64,000 nucleotides of DNA from Crocinitomicaceae bacterium (GCA_002713215.1 PAVO01000040.1:1-64000); one strand, 5' to 3'; positions 7,860 to 17,218 are shown, numbered from the stretch's first letter. The notes: generated by a model not told the origin, from the sequence alone. Program-made: numbers and translations.

Positions 7860-7980
7860 AGATTCAAATAAAACTAAAATTATTGAATTTGGCTCTTGAG
7901 CTTAATTAATTCATGAATTGAAAGTAGTTATTAATAAAATGAAGATAGAGTTCTGCTGTATTTTTAGGCTACATTTGATT

Positions 7981-10900
7981 ATGCCTTTAAAGCGACTGAT
8001 ATTGCCTGCTTGCTGCCTTTTTTTAGCCCTGAATCTGGAGGCTCAATTGAAGGCTGATTTTAAGGCAGATACAACCCGGGCATGTGCTCCCAAGCAGATT
8101 CAGTTTACCGATTTAAGTACAGGCCCCAGAACCATAATTTATTGGAGTTGGAGCTTTGGCAATAGGGGATACTCCACGCTTCAAAACCCGAGCAGAGTCT
8201 ATACAACGCCTGGTACCTATACCGTTACGCTTGTTGTTTCGGACGGAATTGATACCGCCAAAATTACCAAGACAGCCTACCTTCATTTATTTAAAACACC
8301 CAAGGCCGATTATACCCTGGTAGAAATAACCAAATGTACTCCTGTGGAAATTCAGTTTACCGATAAAACGGTATTGGGCGATGCTCCCATATTGACGTAT
8401 AAATGGGATTTTGGGGATTTATCTCCTCCCGGAACCGGAAAAAATGCCCGGCATAAATATAATTTCCCGGGAACGTATTCCGTTTTATTTACGGTGGTCG
8501 ATACCAATGGTTGTACCAATACTTCTACACCTAAAAACGTTTCGGTAGGAGCACCAAAAGCCAATTTTACCGGAACCCCTAGAGACGATTGCCTACCCCC
8601 CCTTACAACCACTTTTAAGAACCTAAGCACATTCAGGCCACCGGAAACCTACCTGTGGAAATTTGGAGATGGTGGAACGTCAACACAGAAGACGCCGTCG
8701 TATACTTACAATTCTTCCGGTAGCTTCGATGTGCAATTAATTGTAACCGATAAATTTGGTTGTAAGGACACCCTGATAAGAAAAAAGTACGTTAACATCG
8801 GTTCCATCAATGCCGACTTTGATATTCCCGATACGCTGTGTATTAACTCAACTGATAGTGCCATTAACCTTTCTAAAGGTGCCCAAAACTTTAAGTGGTA
8901 TTATGGTACAAGCGGATACAGTACCGATAGATATCCGATTCTTACATTTACAAAGGCAGGATATACCACCATTAAGTTGGTTGCCAGTTCAGGTGTTTCC
9001 TGCGTAGATTCCATTACCAAAACGGTATACATCGAAAAGGTTCAGGCCGGGTTCACCATCAGCTATAAAGATATTTGCGATCCAAACACCATAAACTTTA
9101 AGGACTCAAGTAGTGGCGATGTAAAGTCGGTAAGATACCATTTGGATATGGGGGTTCGGTTAAACCACAAATACTTTAATACTAAAAATGCTACCTTTAA
9201 ATACCCTATTAGTTACTGTACAAATACTTTTTGGAAGGTAAATTACGAAGTGAGGTCTTCCAGAGGCTGTACTTCCAAAGTCACCAAGCAAGTAAAAATA
9301 TTTAATGATCAGTTGAATGGGTTGGCTACTACCAGCAGCAACTGTACACCGGCAGATGTTACTTTTGATGCTACTCCATGCATGCGATTTCCAGCCGTAA
9401 AATGGAAGTGGAATTTTGGAACCGGAAATCCTGCAGATACTAGTAACTTAAGGACTCCTACGAATGTTATTCGTGTAACCAAAGGTGGAAGATATATAGC
9501 TGATGTAACGGTGGTTGATTCCGCAGGGTGTGTCTACACGCACAATGTTCCGTACGAGGTTGGAGAAAAGCAGAAAGCCGATTTTAAAATGGACGATGAT
9601 ACGGTTTGCTATAAGGATACCGTACACTTTACAAATCTGAGTGTCGATACTTCAAAGATTCATACTTATTCATGGAGCTTTGGCGATTTTACTTTTGATT
9701 ATAAGAAGGATACAAAACATGCCTATGAAAGCCTGGGAAGGAAAAAAGTTCAATTGTTAATTTGGAATTATACCTGTGACGATACTATTTCGAAATACGT
9801 ATACGTAAGCGGGCCAATTGCTTCTATCATTTCTTTTCCCGACTGTAAGGATAAATTAAATCAAACCTTTGAGGTTGGAATTGGAGGAAGCTACAACCGA
9901 TTTAAATGGGACTTTGGTGATACTACAGGCATTGATTCTGTCAATAAAAAAGTAAAACACAGGTATAAATATCCGTTGCCTTATATAGTTACCTTGGTTG
10001 CGTACAACGATACTACCGGATGCACCGATACGGCCAAAGTTCAGGTGTCTCCCGGAACACTTAAGGCAAATTTTAATTTTAGACCAGCAGGAAGTTCAAT
10101 TTGCCGGGGTACGGAACTGGAGTTTGACGCTACCCTGTCGCAAGGCAGCATCAATGGAAGGTATTTCTGGGATTTTGGAGACGGTGGAACGGATAATTAC
10201 AGTCGAAAAACCAAACATCAGTTTAATAAATCAGGAATATTTTTAGTACGACTAATTGTTGTATCCACTGACAGTTGTATGGATACGACTATGGTTCCCA
10301 TAAAGGTGTTTTCTCCAAACCCTGACTTTAAATTACTGAATGCCAACATTTGTAACGGCGATAGTTTGTTTGTTCAGAATTTAAGTAAGCCGGATACAAC
10401 TATTTCACTTTATAGGTGGCAGTATGGGCCAACCCTCATTAGCCAGGATTCGAACCTGCGTTATCGTTTTAGTCTGCCCGATAGCACCATAGATTCCAGT
10501 AAGTTGATCAATAGTGATACCATGGATTTAATGTTGAGGCTCACCGACGTTTTTGGCTGTATTGAAGAATTTAAAGTGCCCCTTAGTATTTTATATCCGC
10601 GTGCCGTCTACGAAACCACGGATTCCACCCTTTGCAGAGGCAATGAAATAACATTTATTGATAGCCGACTACCGTCCAGTGTTTCCCACCGATGGTATTT
10701 TGGAGATGGCGATAGTAGTTTAATAGATGAACCAAAGCATGTATATAATAAATCTGGCAATTTCCTGGCCAGGTATGTGGTTGAAAGCGCTCCTTGTTCT
10801 GATACAATGACAATTCCCATATCGGTTCAGGCGATTGATTCGGTGTTGTTTGATGCATCGATTAGAGATACCAATTGTTATCCGGCTACTATCTTTTTCA

Positions 10901-12345
10901 ATGATTACTCCAAGGGTGATTCCATTACGTGGAGAACATGGGATTTTGGGGATGGAATTGCCCCCATTCGAAGCCCTTTAAAGGATTCCCTAACCAAAAC
11001 CTTCTTGGCTCCGGGTAAGTTCGATATCAAAGTGGTGGTAGAAACCTCTAACGGTTGTAAAGATTCAGTTACTTACTTTGAATACATTGAAATTAGAGGC
11101 CCATACTCTCGTTTTAGTGTATCGCCTGATTCGGTGTGTATTAATGAACCTATTACATTTTATCACGATACGAGTAACTTATATACCTATACGCTTATTT
11201 GGGATTTTGCCGATGGAAGGGTAGATAGTACGGGAATTGGTGTGAAACAATTGGATCATAAGTATCAGATGACCGGTATACTGGAAGCAATTCTTTTGTT
11301 TAAGGATTCATCAGGTGAATGCGAGTGGTCGTTTAAAAGAGAAATTGTGGTTGAGGATGTACGTGCCGATTTTAAGTTTGATTTAGATTCCGTAGGCTGC
11401 CAACCTTTTACAACCAGGTTTAAAGACTTGTCGGTTGATGGAAACCAATGGAGCTGGAATTTTGGAGACGGAAATAGTTCAAATACCCAGGACCCGGCAA
11501 ATACGTTTAAAGACGATGGTACTTTTCCGGTAACCCTTATCCATACCAATTCCCGGAACGGTTGTAAGGATACCGCAAGCAGGAATGTATTGGTCTACCC
11601 ATTACCCAAGGTACAGGGCAATGGCGATACGGCATTGTGCCTGGGAGATAGTGTTCAATTGGGTGCTTCCGGCGCCCGAACCTATTTATGGAGCCCGGAT
11701 TATAAAATAACCCGTTTAGATATCGTCGACCCGAAGGCTGCCCCGGATTCTACATACCAATACAGGGTAGTAGGTACCGATTCCAATAATTGTAAGAATG
11801 AATCGGTTGTAAATGTGTTTATTCAGCAGGTTCCAACGATTACCCTGCCCGACGATCAAGTCATTATCATAGGCGAGGAAATTAATGTGAACACTTCGGG
11901 AAGATATGGGTCGAGCTATCGCTGGGAACCACCGACGGGTTTATCCTGTTCAGACTGTCCAAACCCAACAGCCAAGCCATTAAAGAATACAACCTATACC
12001 TTGTATGTTAGCGATAGTCTGGGGTGTTTTGAAACCAAAGGAACCTTTATAGTTGAGGTACAGCCCAAACTTTCACTGGATGTGCCCGATGTATTTACTC
12101 CTAATGGCGATGGTTCCAACGACGTGATTTCGCCTGCCGGTTGGGGAATAAAAGAGCTTCTGGAGTTTAAAGTGTATAACCGATGGGGTGAACTGGTATT
12201 TGAAGCTACCAAAGAAACTCCTGGTTGGGATGGGTACTACAAAGGAGAACTCCAAAACATGGAAACCTATGTTTATTATGCAAGAGCTTTGTCCTACGAT
12301 GACGAAGTAATTTCAAAAGAAGGCTACTTTACCTTAGTCAGATAA
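7981..12345 (+). CDS. Giant PKD-repeat surface protein with T9SS type B sorting domain
   Basis: 1454 residues from the ATG at 7981, which gives a clean signal peptide (PLKRLILPACCLFLALNLEA before Gln). Upstream in-frame starts at 7939 (ATG) or 7918 (TTG) would put a charged extension on it. The body contains about 14 PKD-like modules of roughly 80-95 residues, each with a WxFGDG-type motif (for example WKFGDGG, WDFGDGG, WYFGDGD, WNFGDGN) and paired cysteines. The last 85 residues are a gliding-motility/CHU_C-type sorting domain: FTPNGDGSNDVI, YNRWGELVFE, WDGYYKGE, ending GYFTLVR. It is therefore a surface-exposed adhesin-like cargo, probably handled by the divergent PorP/SprF-like protein. 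Confidence 0.88.
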   Translation: MPLKRLILPACCLFLALNLEAQLKADFKADTTRACAPKQIQFTDLSTGPRTIIYWSWSFGNRGYSTLQNPSRVYTTPGTYTVTLVVSDGIDTAKITKTAYLHLFKTPKADYTLVEITKCTPVEIQFTDKTVLGDAPILTYKWDFGDLSPPGTGKNARHKYNFPGTYSVLFTVVDTNGCTNTSTPKNVSVGAPKANFTGTPRDDCLPPLTTTFKNLSTFRPPETYLWKFGDGGTSTQKTPSYTYNSSGSFDVQLIVTDKFGCKDTLIRKKYVNIGSINADFDIPDTLCINSTDSAINLSKGAQNFKWYYGTSGYSTDRYPILTFTKAGYTTIKLVASSGVSCVDSITKTVYIEKVQAGFTISYKDICDPNTINFKDSSSGDVKSVRYHLDMGVRLNHKYFNTKNATFKYPISYCTNTFWKVNYEVRSSRGCTSKVTKQVKIFNDQLNGLATTSSNCTPADVTFDATPCMRFPAVKWKWNFGTGNPADTSNLRTPTNVIRVTKGGRYIADVTVVDSAGCVYTHNVPYEVGEKQKADFKMDDDTVCYKDTVHFTNLSVDTSKIHTYSWSFGDFTFDYKKDTKHAYESLGRKKVQLLIWNYTCDDTISKYVYVSGPIASIISFPDCKDKLNQTFEVGIGGSYNRFKWDFGDTTGIDSVNKKVKHRYKYPLPYIVTLVAYNDTTGCTDTAKVQVSPGTLKANFNFRPAGSSICRGTELEFDATLSQGSINGRYFWDFGDGGTDNYSRKTKHQFNKSGIFLVRLIVVSTDSCMDTTMVPIKVFSPNPDFKLLNANICNGDSLFVQNLSKPDTTISLYRWQYGPTLISQDSNLRYRFSLPDSTIDSSKLINSDTMDLMLRLTDVFGCIEEFKVPLSILYPRAVYETTDSTLCRGNEITFIDSRLPSSVSHRWYFGDGDSSLIDEPKHVYNKSGNFLARYVVESAPCSDTMTIPISVQAIDSVLFDASIRDTNCYPATIFFNDYSKGDSITWRTWDFGDGIAPIRSPLKDSLTKTFLAPGKFDIKVVVETSNGCKDSVTYFEYIEIRGPYSRFSVSPDSVCINEPITFYHDTSNLYTYTLIWDFADGRVDSTGIGVKQLDHKYQMTGILEAILLFKDSSGECEWSFKREIVVEDVRADFKFDLDSVGCQPFTTRFKDLSVDGNQWSWNFGDGNSSNTQDPANTFKDDGTFPVTLIHTNSRNGCKDTASRNVLVYPLPKVQGNGDTALCLGDSVQLGASGARTYLWSPDYKITRLDIVDPKAAPDSTYQYRVVGTDSNNCKNESVVNVFIQQVPTITLPDDQVIIIGEEINVNTSGRYGSSYRWEPPTGLSCSDCPNPTAKPLKNTTYTLYVSDSLGCFETKGTFIVEVQPKLSLDVPDVFTPNGDGSNDVISPAGWGIKELLEFKVYNRWGELVFEATKETPGWDGYYKGELQNMETYVYYARALSYDDEVISKEGYFTLVR

Positions 12346-12356
12346 TTTCCATGTTT

Positions 12357-12364
12357 TATCTTTG
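12357..12364 (+). promoter_or_regulatory. -7 promoter element (TATCTTTG)
   Basis: An exact TAnnTTTG match 18 bases before the ATG of the secreted protein at 12383. No clear -33 TTG was seen at the right distance. Confidence 0.45.
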
Positions 12365-12382
12365 GCTTATTATCACCATTGT

Positions 12383-13030
12383 ATGATTAGATTGCTAAAC
12401 CTCTTTTTTGTTGTTGTATTAGTCGCCAGCCCGCTTGGGTTATTATCACAAAAGACAGTTAGTGCATTAAACGTTGATTACCGGATAGAAATTGAGTCGG
12501 GAAGGGATATTAACCGCCCTGAGATTCGACCCAAGCCAATTGTAGTGTACAATCGAATGTATATTTATAACAATCGCGCGGTTTATGTCGCTTTCGACAG
12601 CACTAAAAGTTGGAATGACTATGGCGTAATGGATAAGACCACGATTTGGAAAAAAGGAAAAACCAGCTATAAGCACGAATTTAAGGACAGCAATTGCTGT
12701 ATTATGTACAATGAAATGAAAAAGCGATACCGATGGGAAAGTACTGTAATTGAGGAGGTTATTGCCGGGAGAAAAACCAATAAAGTAATTATTTACGACG
12801 ATGTTAACGGCAAGATTTTTTATGTATGGGTCGATCCACTTGTTAAGACCTCAGTATCGCCAATTGGCTTTTTACCTGTAAATGGATTGGTGATGAGATT
12901 GAGGAATGAAAACGTTGTATATGAGGTAATTGGAAGGAAAGTGGTGGAGGTTCCGGAGTCATACTTTTCAGTTGACGAAGAAAAATACCGTTTCTCGGAA
13001 AAAGCCTTTAGAACGGGCTTTATAGAGTAA
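12383..13030 (+). CDS. Secreted protein, GLPGLI-like
   Basis: 215 residues from ATG 12383; an upstream TTG would add seven residues of no value. A signal peptide (LFFVVVLVASPLGLLSQ) is followed by a beta-rich domain. The second half (DDVNGKIFYVWVDPLVKTSV, then GFLPVNGLVMRL) resembles the GLPGLI family of Bacteroidota, in which a similar Gly-Leu-Pro motif follows an aromatic FxVWV-type strand. The resemblance is partial. GLPGLI proteins have no established function. It follows the giant PKD gene by 37 bases, with its own -7 element between. Confidence 0.55.
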   Translation: MIRLLNLFFVVVLVASPLGLLSQKTVSALNVDYRIEIESGRDINRPEIRPKPIVVYNRMYIYNNRAVYVAFDSTKSWNDYGVMDKTTIWKKGKTSYKHEFKDSNCCIMYNEMKKRYRWESTVIEEVIAGRKTNKVIIYDDVNGKIFYVWVDPLVKTSVSPIGFLPVNGLVMRLRNENVVYEVIGRKVVEVPESYFSVDEEKYRFSEKAFRTGFIE

Positions 13031-13092
13031 GGCTATGATTTTTTAACAGTCATCTCTTTGATTGAAATCATACTGAAAATTTAAGTATTTAT

Positions 13093-13100
13093 TACTTTTG
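13093..13100 (+). promoter_or_regulatory. -7 promoter element (TACTTTTG)
   Basis: A TAnnTTTG match 20 bases before the ATG of the JmjC-like gene at 13121. The spacing to the start codon is normal for a leadered transcript. Confidence 0.5.
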
Positions 13101-13120
13101 CCTTTTCGTAGAATTCTTGT

Positions 13121-13987
13121 ATGCCTATAGATTTTAGTCAGGAAATTGAGTCGGTAGATACCATAGATTACGCAGAATTTAAAGAGCGTTTTTTTATTCC
13201 TCAGAAGCCGGTTAAGATTAAGAATTTACTGAGCGATTCTGACGCGAACAAAAAGTGGTCACCCGATTATTTTAAGGAAAAAATTGGAGATGTTGATGTT
13301 GGTGTTTTCTTTAACGATCCCTGTTATTTAGATCGATCACTTAAAGAAGCTCCGCAGAAAATGAAATTCAGCGAGTACATCGATCTCATTACTGCAGGAC
13401 CTACAGATGCCAGGTTGCATTTGTTCAACGTGTTTAAACATGCTCCGGAAACCCGCGATGATTTTGTAATACCAGATATTACCGACCGGATTTTAAAAAC
13501 CATGGCTCTTACTTTTTTTGGTGGAGAAGGAACCGTGGCTCGAATGCATCGGGACATGGATAACTCCAATGTATTTCTAACCGAATTTTGGGGCAAGAAG
13601 AAGGTGGTGGTTTTTAGCCCGGACTACGATAAATTGCTTTATCGATATCCGTTTACAACTCATACCGGGGTGGAGATCGAAAACCCCGATTACGATCTGT
13701 TTCCTGGCTTGCACGATGTACGTGGTCAGCATACCATACTTGAAAAAGGAGAAACCCTGTATATGCCCAGCAGGTATTGGCACTACATTAGATACATGTC
13801 TGTTGGTATTGGAATGGCATTTCGAAGTTTGGGAGATGTGAGTAATCTGGTATCCGCAGCCTGGCAAATGGGCGTGGTGTCTCAAGTAGACGATGGAATG
13901 AGACAACTTACCGGTGAGTGGTGGTTTCAGAAAAAGCAGAAATGGGCGTTGAAGAACGCGCGCAAAATTCTAAAAAGCGAGGTTTAA
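13121..13987 (+). CDS. JmjC/cupin-like Fe(II)/2-oxoglutarate oxygenase
   Basis: 288 residues of the cupin_8/JmjC class. The iron triad is visible: His143-x-Asp145 (MHRDMDN) and His221 (MPSRYWHYI), with a conserved W-G-K-K strand and a final GMAFRSL strand. These enzymes hydroxylate protein or small-molecule substrates using 2-oxoglutarate and oxygen in the cytoplasm. The C-terminal 50 residues are helical and end Lys/Arg-rich. Homologues that modify ribosomal proteins have the same iron triad, but the substrate cannot be inferred here. It stands alone with its own promoter. Confidence 0.8.
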   Translation: MPIDFSQEIESVDTIDYAEFKERFFIPQKPVKIKNLLSDSDANKKWSPDYFKEKIGDVDVGVFFNDPCYLDRSLKEAPQKMKFSEYIDLITAGPTDARLHLFNVFKHAPETRDDFVIPDITDRILKTMALTFFGGEGTVARMHRDMDNSNVFLTEFWGKKKVVVFSPDYDKLLYRYPFTTHTGVEIENPDYDLFPGLHDVRGQHTILEKGETLYMPSRYWHYIRYMSVGIGMAFRSLGDVSNLVSAAWQMGVVSQVDDGMRQLTGEWWFQKKQKWALKNARKILKSEV

Positions 13988-14051
13988 CTGGCCGTTCTTT
14001 TTGAATACTTGATGTTCGATTTTTGATTCATCAAACATTAAACACTCCCTG

Positions 14052-15632
14052 TCATTTTGAACCACTTATAATTCGGATTCCCAGGTTAAAAGTTTGTCCG
14101 GCCCCACTATTCATTCCAAAATAAAAATTGGTATAACTCAATTCAAGTTCCAGCAAACCTTTTATAACCTGAAACTTACTTCCCAGTCCGCCTTGAAGAA
14201 AGTAGCTTGTCAAATTGCCATCTGGTGAGAAGGAGGGCCAGAACTCTTGTTGCATATAAAAACTCAACCGGGAGGTTGCAAAATAGTTGAAGAAAACATC
14301 AAATGGGGTTTCTAATTTATTCTTTGCCGATTCTCCAGGTTTTTGAATAGTAAACCAGGGAGCCAGTTGCAGAAACAACTGAAATTTATTCCCAAGACTT
14401 TGGTCGTAATAAAACTTGGTAATCCAGAGATAAGCATCTTGCGAAAGCCAGGCTCGATCTGACGACTCAGATCCATTTTGGTCAGAGGCAATTGGAATTA
14501 AAAAACTACTGTTCAAAGCAAAATGCTTCCAGTTTTTAATGGGTTGAATTCTTATTCTGGGGCCTACAACACTGAGCTCTGTACGGCTTTGTGGAGTTGT
14601 CTGAAATTTAAATACTTCCAATGGTGAGCTTCCCGGTTCGTCGTAGAGCACCGCTTTTATCCAAAGGTCGGCTCCTACATTAAATCGTCGGTTAATTCCA
14701 TAGGTAAACTCATTGATAGATGTAAAAAAAGTACTTCGGTTCCCGTAGTCGATGTATTGAGTGTTTTGGTCGTAGCCTCCTTTTTGAGTATACAAATTCC
14801 CAAAAGTTTTAAATTCCCATTGACCCTTGGTTAGCAACACTGAAGGCGTGTATTGCTGAAGATCTATACTTCTGCGATTTGAAGGGGCACTCTCCTTAGG
14901 TACTATGCTTCCTTTGCTATTTTTGTCCTCGTTTAGTTTCCAGTCGTACGTGTAGTATCCCAATTTCTCATTCTCTGGAATTTTTGATTTCCGATAGCGA
15001 TTAATGAATTTTTTTACCGAACCTCCATTTACTTCAAAGTCAGATTTATACCAATTAAATATTTCCGAAATTTGGGTAGCTTCATTATTGCTTTGGATAA
15101 ATTTTGGATCGTTCAATGCCAAAGACGTTTGTTGTTCCAATTGTTGTTCAATTGTAGACTCCTTGTAGGCTTTATCAATAATTGGAGGGCAGCTCACAGC
15201 TCCGCAAACCAGCACAAAATGGAATCGGGGATCGTTGTATTGCTTTCTGATTTTTTCATTTTCCAATGCATTAAGCGTCATTTTTTCTCCGGCTACAAGA
15301 AACTTCTTTTGATCAAAGAATCCCCCAACATCCATAACTGATCCTATTGGATAGTTTTCAACCACCTGATGAATCACCAGTAAATTATAAGCATTTACAT
15401 AAAATGCCTTTTTTGCATTGGGGCTGGCAGTTGAAAGGTTTACACGACCGACTATACCCACCAACTTACCGAGTTCTTGTTTCGACGCAGATAGAGCTAA
15501 ATAATTGACTTGTCCATTGCTTACGTTCTTTTTAAAGAAGCCATCTGCCAATTCCTCAATTTCTTTGGTCGATTGACCATGAGAATTCCAGGTTAGTAAC
15601 AAGGACACAAATACAAAAAGTACATTTTTCAT
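14052..15632 (-). CDS. DUF547 protein fused to a C-terminal outer-membrane beta-barrel
   Basis: 526 residues with a signal peptide (MKNVLFVFVSLLLTWNSHG). Residues about 20-225 are DUF547: AFYVNAYNLLVIHQV, FDQKKFLVAG, LENEKIR, the VCGAVSCPP cysteine motif and FNWYKSDF. After a linker of about 30 residues, positions 260-526 alternate polar and aromatic residues in antiparallel strands (SVLLTKGQWEFKTFG, RRFNVGADLWIKAV, KFQLFLQLAPWFT, LELELSYTNFYFG), as in outer-membrane barrels. DUF547 usually occurs alone at 240-270 residues, so the fusion is unusual and would tether the domain to the outer membrane. DUF547 has no agreed function. Confidence 0.75.
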   Translation of the reverse strand: MKNVLFVFVSLLLTWNSHGQSTKEIEELADGFFKKNVSNGQVNYLALSASKQELGKLVGIVGRVNLSTASPNAKKAFYVNAYNLLVIHQVVENYPIGSVMDVGGFFDQKKFLVAGEKMTLNALENEKIRKQYNDPRFHFVLVCGAVSCPPIIDKAYKESTIEQQLEQQTSLALNDPKFIQSNNEATQISEIFNWYKSDFEVNGGSVKKFINRYRKSKIPENEKLGYYTYDWKLNEDKNSKGSIVPKESAPSNRRSIDLQQYTPSVLLTKGQWEFKTFGNLYTQKGGYDQNTQYIDYGNRSTFFTSINEFTYGINRRFNVGADLWIKAVLYDEPGSSPLEVFKFQTTPQSRTELSVVGPRIRIQPIKNWKHFALNSSFLIPIASDQNGSESSDRAWLSQDAYLWITKFYYDQSLGNKFQLFLQLAPWFTIQKPGESAKNKLETPFDVFFNYFATSRLSFYMQQEFWPSFSPDGNLTSYFLQGGLGSKFQVIKGLLELELSYTNFYFGMNSGAGQTFNLGIRIISGSK

Positions 15633-15730
15633 TTCATTATTTTCTTGGAACGAAAATCGCCCACCTGTTCATTTATTGTTGTTTACTAGCTTACAAATCC
15701 CACAGGAACATTGTTAAGTATGTTTAATTC

Positions 15731-15814
15731 ATGGAATTTAAAGTTGATACGCCTGAATATGTTAAAAAATACGCTGAACAGGTGATTAATGTTATTCTTT
15801 CAATGTTATGGTAG
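15731..15814 (+). CDS. Possible micropeptide or remnant of 27 residues
   Basis: An ATG at 15731 opens a 27-codon frame (MEFKVDTPEYVKKYAEQV, then a short hydrophobic tail) ending TAG at 15812-15814, immediately before the gpmA promoter. The sequence resembles the N-terminal helix of small MscS-type channels, so it may be a truncated gene start. It is too short to be certain, and no further channel sequence follows in any frame I checked. Confidence 0.2.
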   Translation: MEFKVDTPEYVKKYAEQVINVILSMLW

Positions 15815-15817
15815 TGT

Positions 15818-15825
15818 TACATTTG
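15818..15825 (+). promoter_or_regulatory. -7 promoter element of gpmA (TACATTTG)
   Basis: An exact TAnnTTTG match 23 bases before the gpmA ATG. It would drive gpmA and the two HAD genes behind it. Confidence 0.5.
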
Positions 15826-15848
15826 CCGCCTACTATCAAAATTAGACT

Positions 15849-16454
15849 ATGCCTACATTAGTATTGGTCCGACACGGACAGTCCCAATGGAATTTAGAGA
15901 ACAAATTTACCGGATGGGTTGATGTTGATTTAACCGAAAAAGGCGAATCAGAAGCCAAATCAGCGGGTGAAAAACTGGAAGGTTTTCATTTCGAAAATGC
16001 ATTTACTTCGGTATTAAAAAGGGCCAACAGAACGTTGGACATTATTTTGGAAGAGACCTCCCAAAGAGGTATTCCCGTGTTGAAAGACAAAGCGTTAAAC
16101 GAAAGAATGTATGGCGATCTTCAGGGAATGGATAAGGATGAAGCGCGTGAGAAATTTGGGGAAGATCAGGTTCATATTTGGAGAAGAAGTTATGATGTAC
16201 CACCTCCTGGCGGAGAAAGTTTAAAGGATACAAGAGAGCGGGTACTCCCTTTTTACAAAGAACACATTGAACCCATGATAAAAGCAGGGAAAAACGTGTT
16301 GGTTGTAGCCCACGGGAACAGTCTAAGGTCATTGGTTATGTTTTTGGAAGATCTTTCTCCTGAGGAAATATTGAAACGGGAGATTCCTACAGGTTCTCCT
16401 TACGTCTATGATTTGGACGATAACATAAATGTTATAACTGCTGAATTTATATAG
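15849..16454 (+). CDS. gpmA: 2,3-bisphosphoglycerate-dependent phosphoglycerate mutase
   Basis: 201 residues. It interconverts 3- and 2-phosphoglycerate in glycolysis/gluconeogenesis through a phospho-histidine. Visible: VRHGQSQWN with His9 as the phosphorylated residue, [22 protein letters not shown] with Glu85, and the second His155 in [10 protein letters not shown]. It is about 50 residues shorter than the E. coli enzyme at the C-terminus, as in many bacterial short forms. It is followed after 9 bases by two tandem HAD-like genes on the same strand. Confidence 0.92.
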   Translation: MPTLVLVRHGQSQWNLENKFTGWVDVDLTEKGESEAKSAGEKLEGFHFENAFTSVLKRANRTLDIILEETSQRGIPVLKDKALNERMYGDLQGMDKDEAREKFGEDQVHIWRRSYDVPPPGGESLKDTRERVLPFYKEHIEPMIKAGKNVLVVAHGNSLRSLVMFLEDLSPEEILKREIPTGSPYVYDLDDNINVITAEFI

Positions 16455-16463
16455 CGGAAAGTT

Positions 16464-16883
16464 TTGGTTATAGCTGTAGACTTTGACGGAACAATTGTAG
16501 AAGATGCCTATCCTGAAATAGGTGAGCCTAAGATTTTTGCTTTTGAAACGTTGATCGAAATGCAAAAGTCGAATCATCAGGTCATTCTATGGACTACTCG
16601 TGAAGGTGATAAGTTGGAAGAAGCCGTCGATTTTTGCAGGAAAAATGGTGTTCAATTCTATGCTGTAAATAAGAGCTATCCCGAAGAAAAGTATGACGAG
16701 TCTATTAGCCGTAAGTTGAATTGCGACGTTTTTGTAAGTAATAAAAACGTCGGCGGACATTACGGTTGGGGAGAACTTTGGCAGGAAATTAAATCAATTT
16801 CCGGCGAAGATCGATTGTACAAAAATGAAAGCCAATTCAATGCAAGCCTTTTCAACAAAATCTCAAATTTCTTTAAACGATGA
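16464..16883 (+). CDS. HAD-like hydrolase, paralogue 1 (motif IV altered)
   Basis: 139 residues of the short HAD family typified by Bacteroides BT0820-like proteins. The catalytic loop AVDFDGT has Asp6 and Asp8, and LWTTREG follows as motif II. At the motif IV position it reads Ser92-Asn93 (FVSNKNVGG) where its neighbour has Asp-Asp, so metal binding and catalysis may be weakened. It also has a 30-residue Lys/Phe-rich C-terminal tail absent from the neighbour. The only start in frame after the gpmA stop is TTG at 16464, so coupling to gpmA translation is likely. It overlaps the next gene by 4 bases. Confidence 0.75.
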   Translation: MVIAVDFDGTIVEDAYPEIGEPKIFAFETLIEMQKSNHQVILWTTREGDKLEEAVDFCRKNGVQFYAVNKSYPEEKYDESISRKLNCDVFVSNKNVGGHYGWGELWQEIKSISGEDRLYKNESQFNASLFNKISNFFKR

Positions 16884-17218
16884 CCATAGCTGTAGATTTT
16901 GACGGAACCATTGTTGAGCATCAATACCCCAGAATTGGGAAACCAATTGAAGGAGCTATCCCTGCATTATTAAAATTTCAGGAAGCCGGTCACAGATTAA
17001 TATTGTGGACCTATAGGAATGGTAGTACACTCGAAGATGCTGTAAATTATTGCGAGGATAACGGAATTAATTTATACGCGGTAAATGCTTCTTCTCCGGG
17101 TGAAGTTATTACCGAATCCAATAGCAGGCTTATTAAGGCAGATGTTTTTATCGATGATAGAAATGTAGGCGGATTGTTACCATGGGCCGAAGTCGAAAGC
17201 CACATTCTGGGCTCATAG
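16880..17218 (+). CDS. HAD-like hydrolase, paralogue 2
   Basis: 112 residues, aligned without gaps to the upstream paralogue over about 100 positions. It keeps the full acidic set: Asp6 and Asp8 (AVDFDGT) and Asp92-Asp93 (FIDDRNVGG). It is probably a small magnesium-dependent phosphatase acting in the cytoplasm; the substrate is unknown. Its ATG overlaps the stop of paralogue 1 (ATGA at 16880-16883), so the two are translationally coupled and may form a heteromer or an enzyme/regulator pair. Confidence 0.8.
   Translation: MTIAVDFDGTIVEHQYPRIGKPIEGAIPALLKFQEAGHRLILWTYRNGSTLEDAVNYCEDNGINLYAVNASSPGEVITESNSRLIKADVFIDDRNVGGLLPWAEVESHILGS

Noticed and set aside
7918-7980. Extended N-terminus of the PKD protein from TTG 7918 or ATG 7939
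   Set aside because: The extension is charged and Cys-rich and would bury the clean signal peptide that begins at ATG 7981; ATG 7939 remains a minor possibility.
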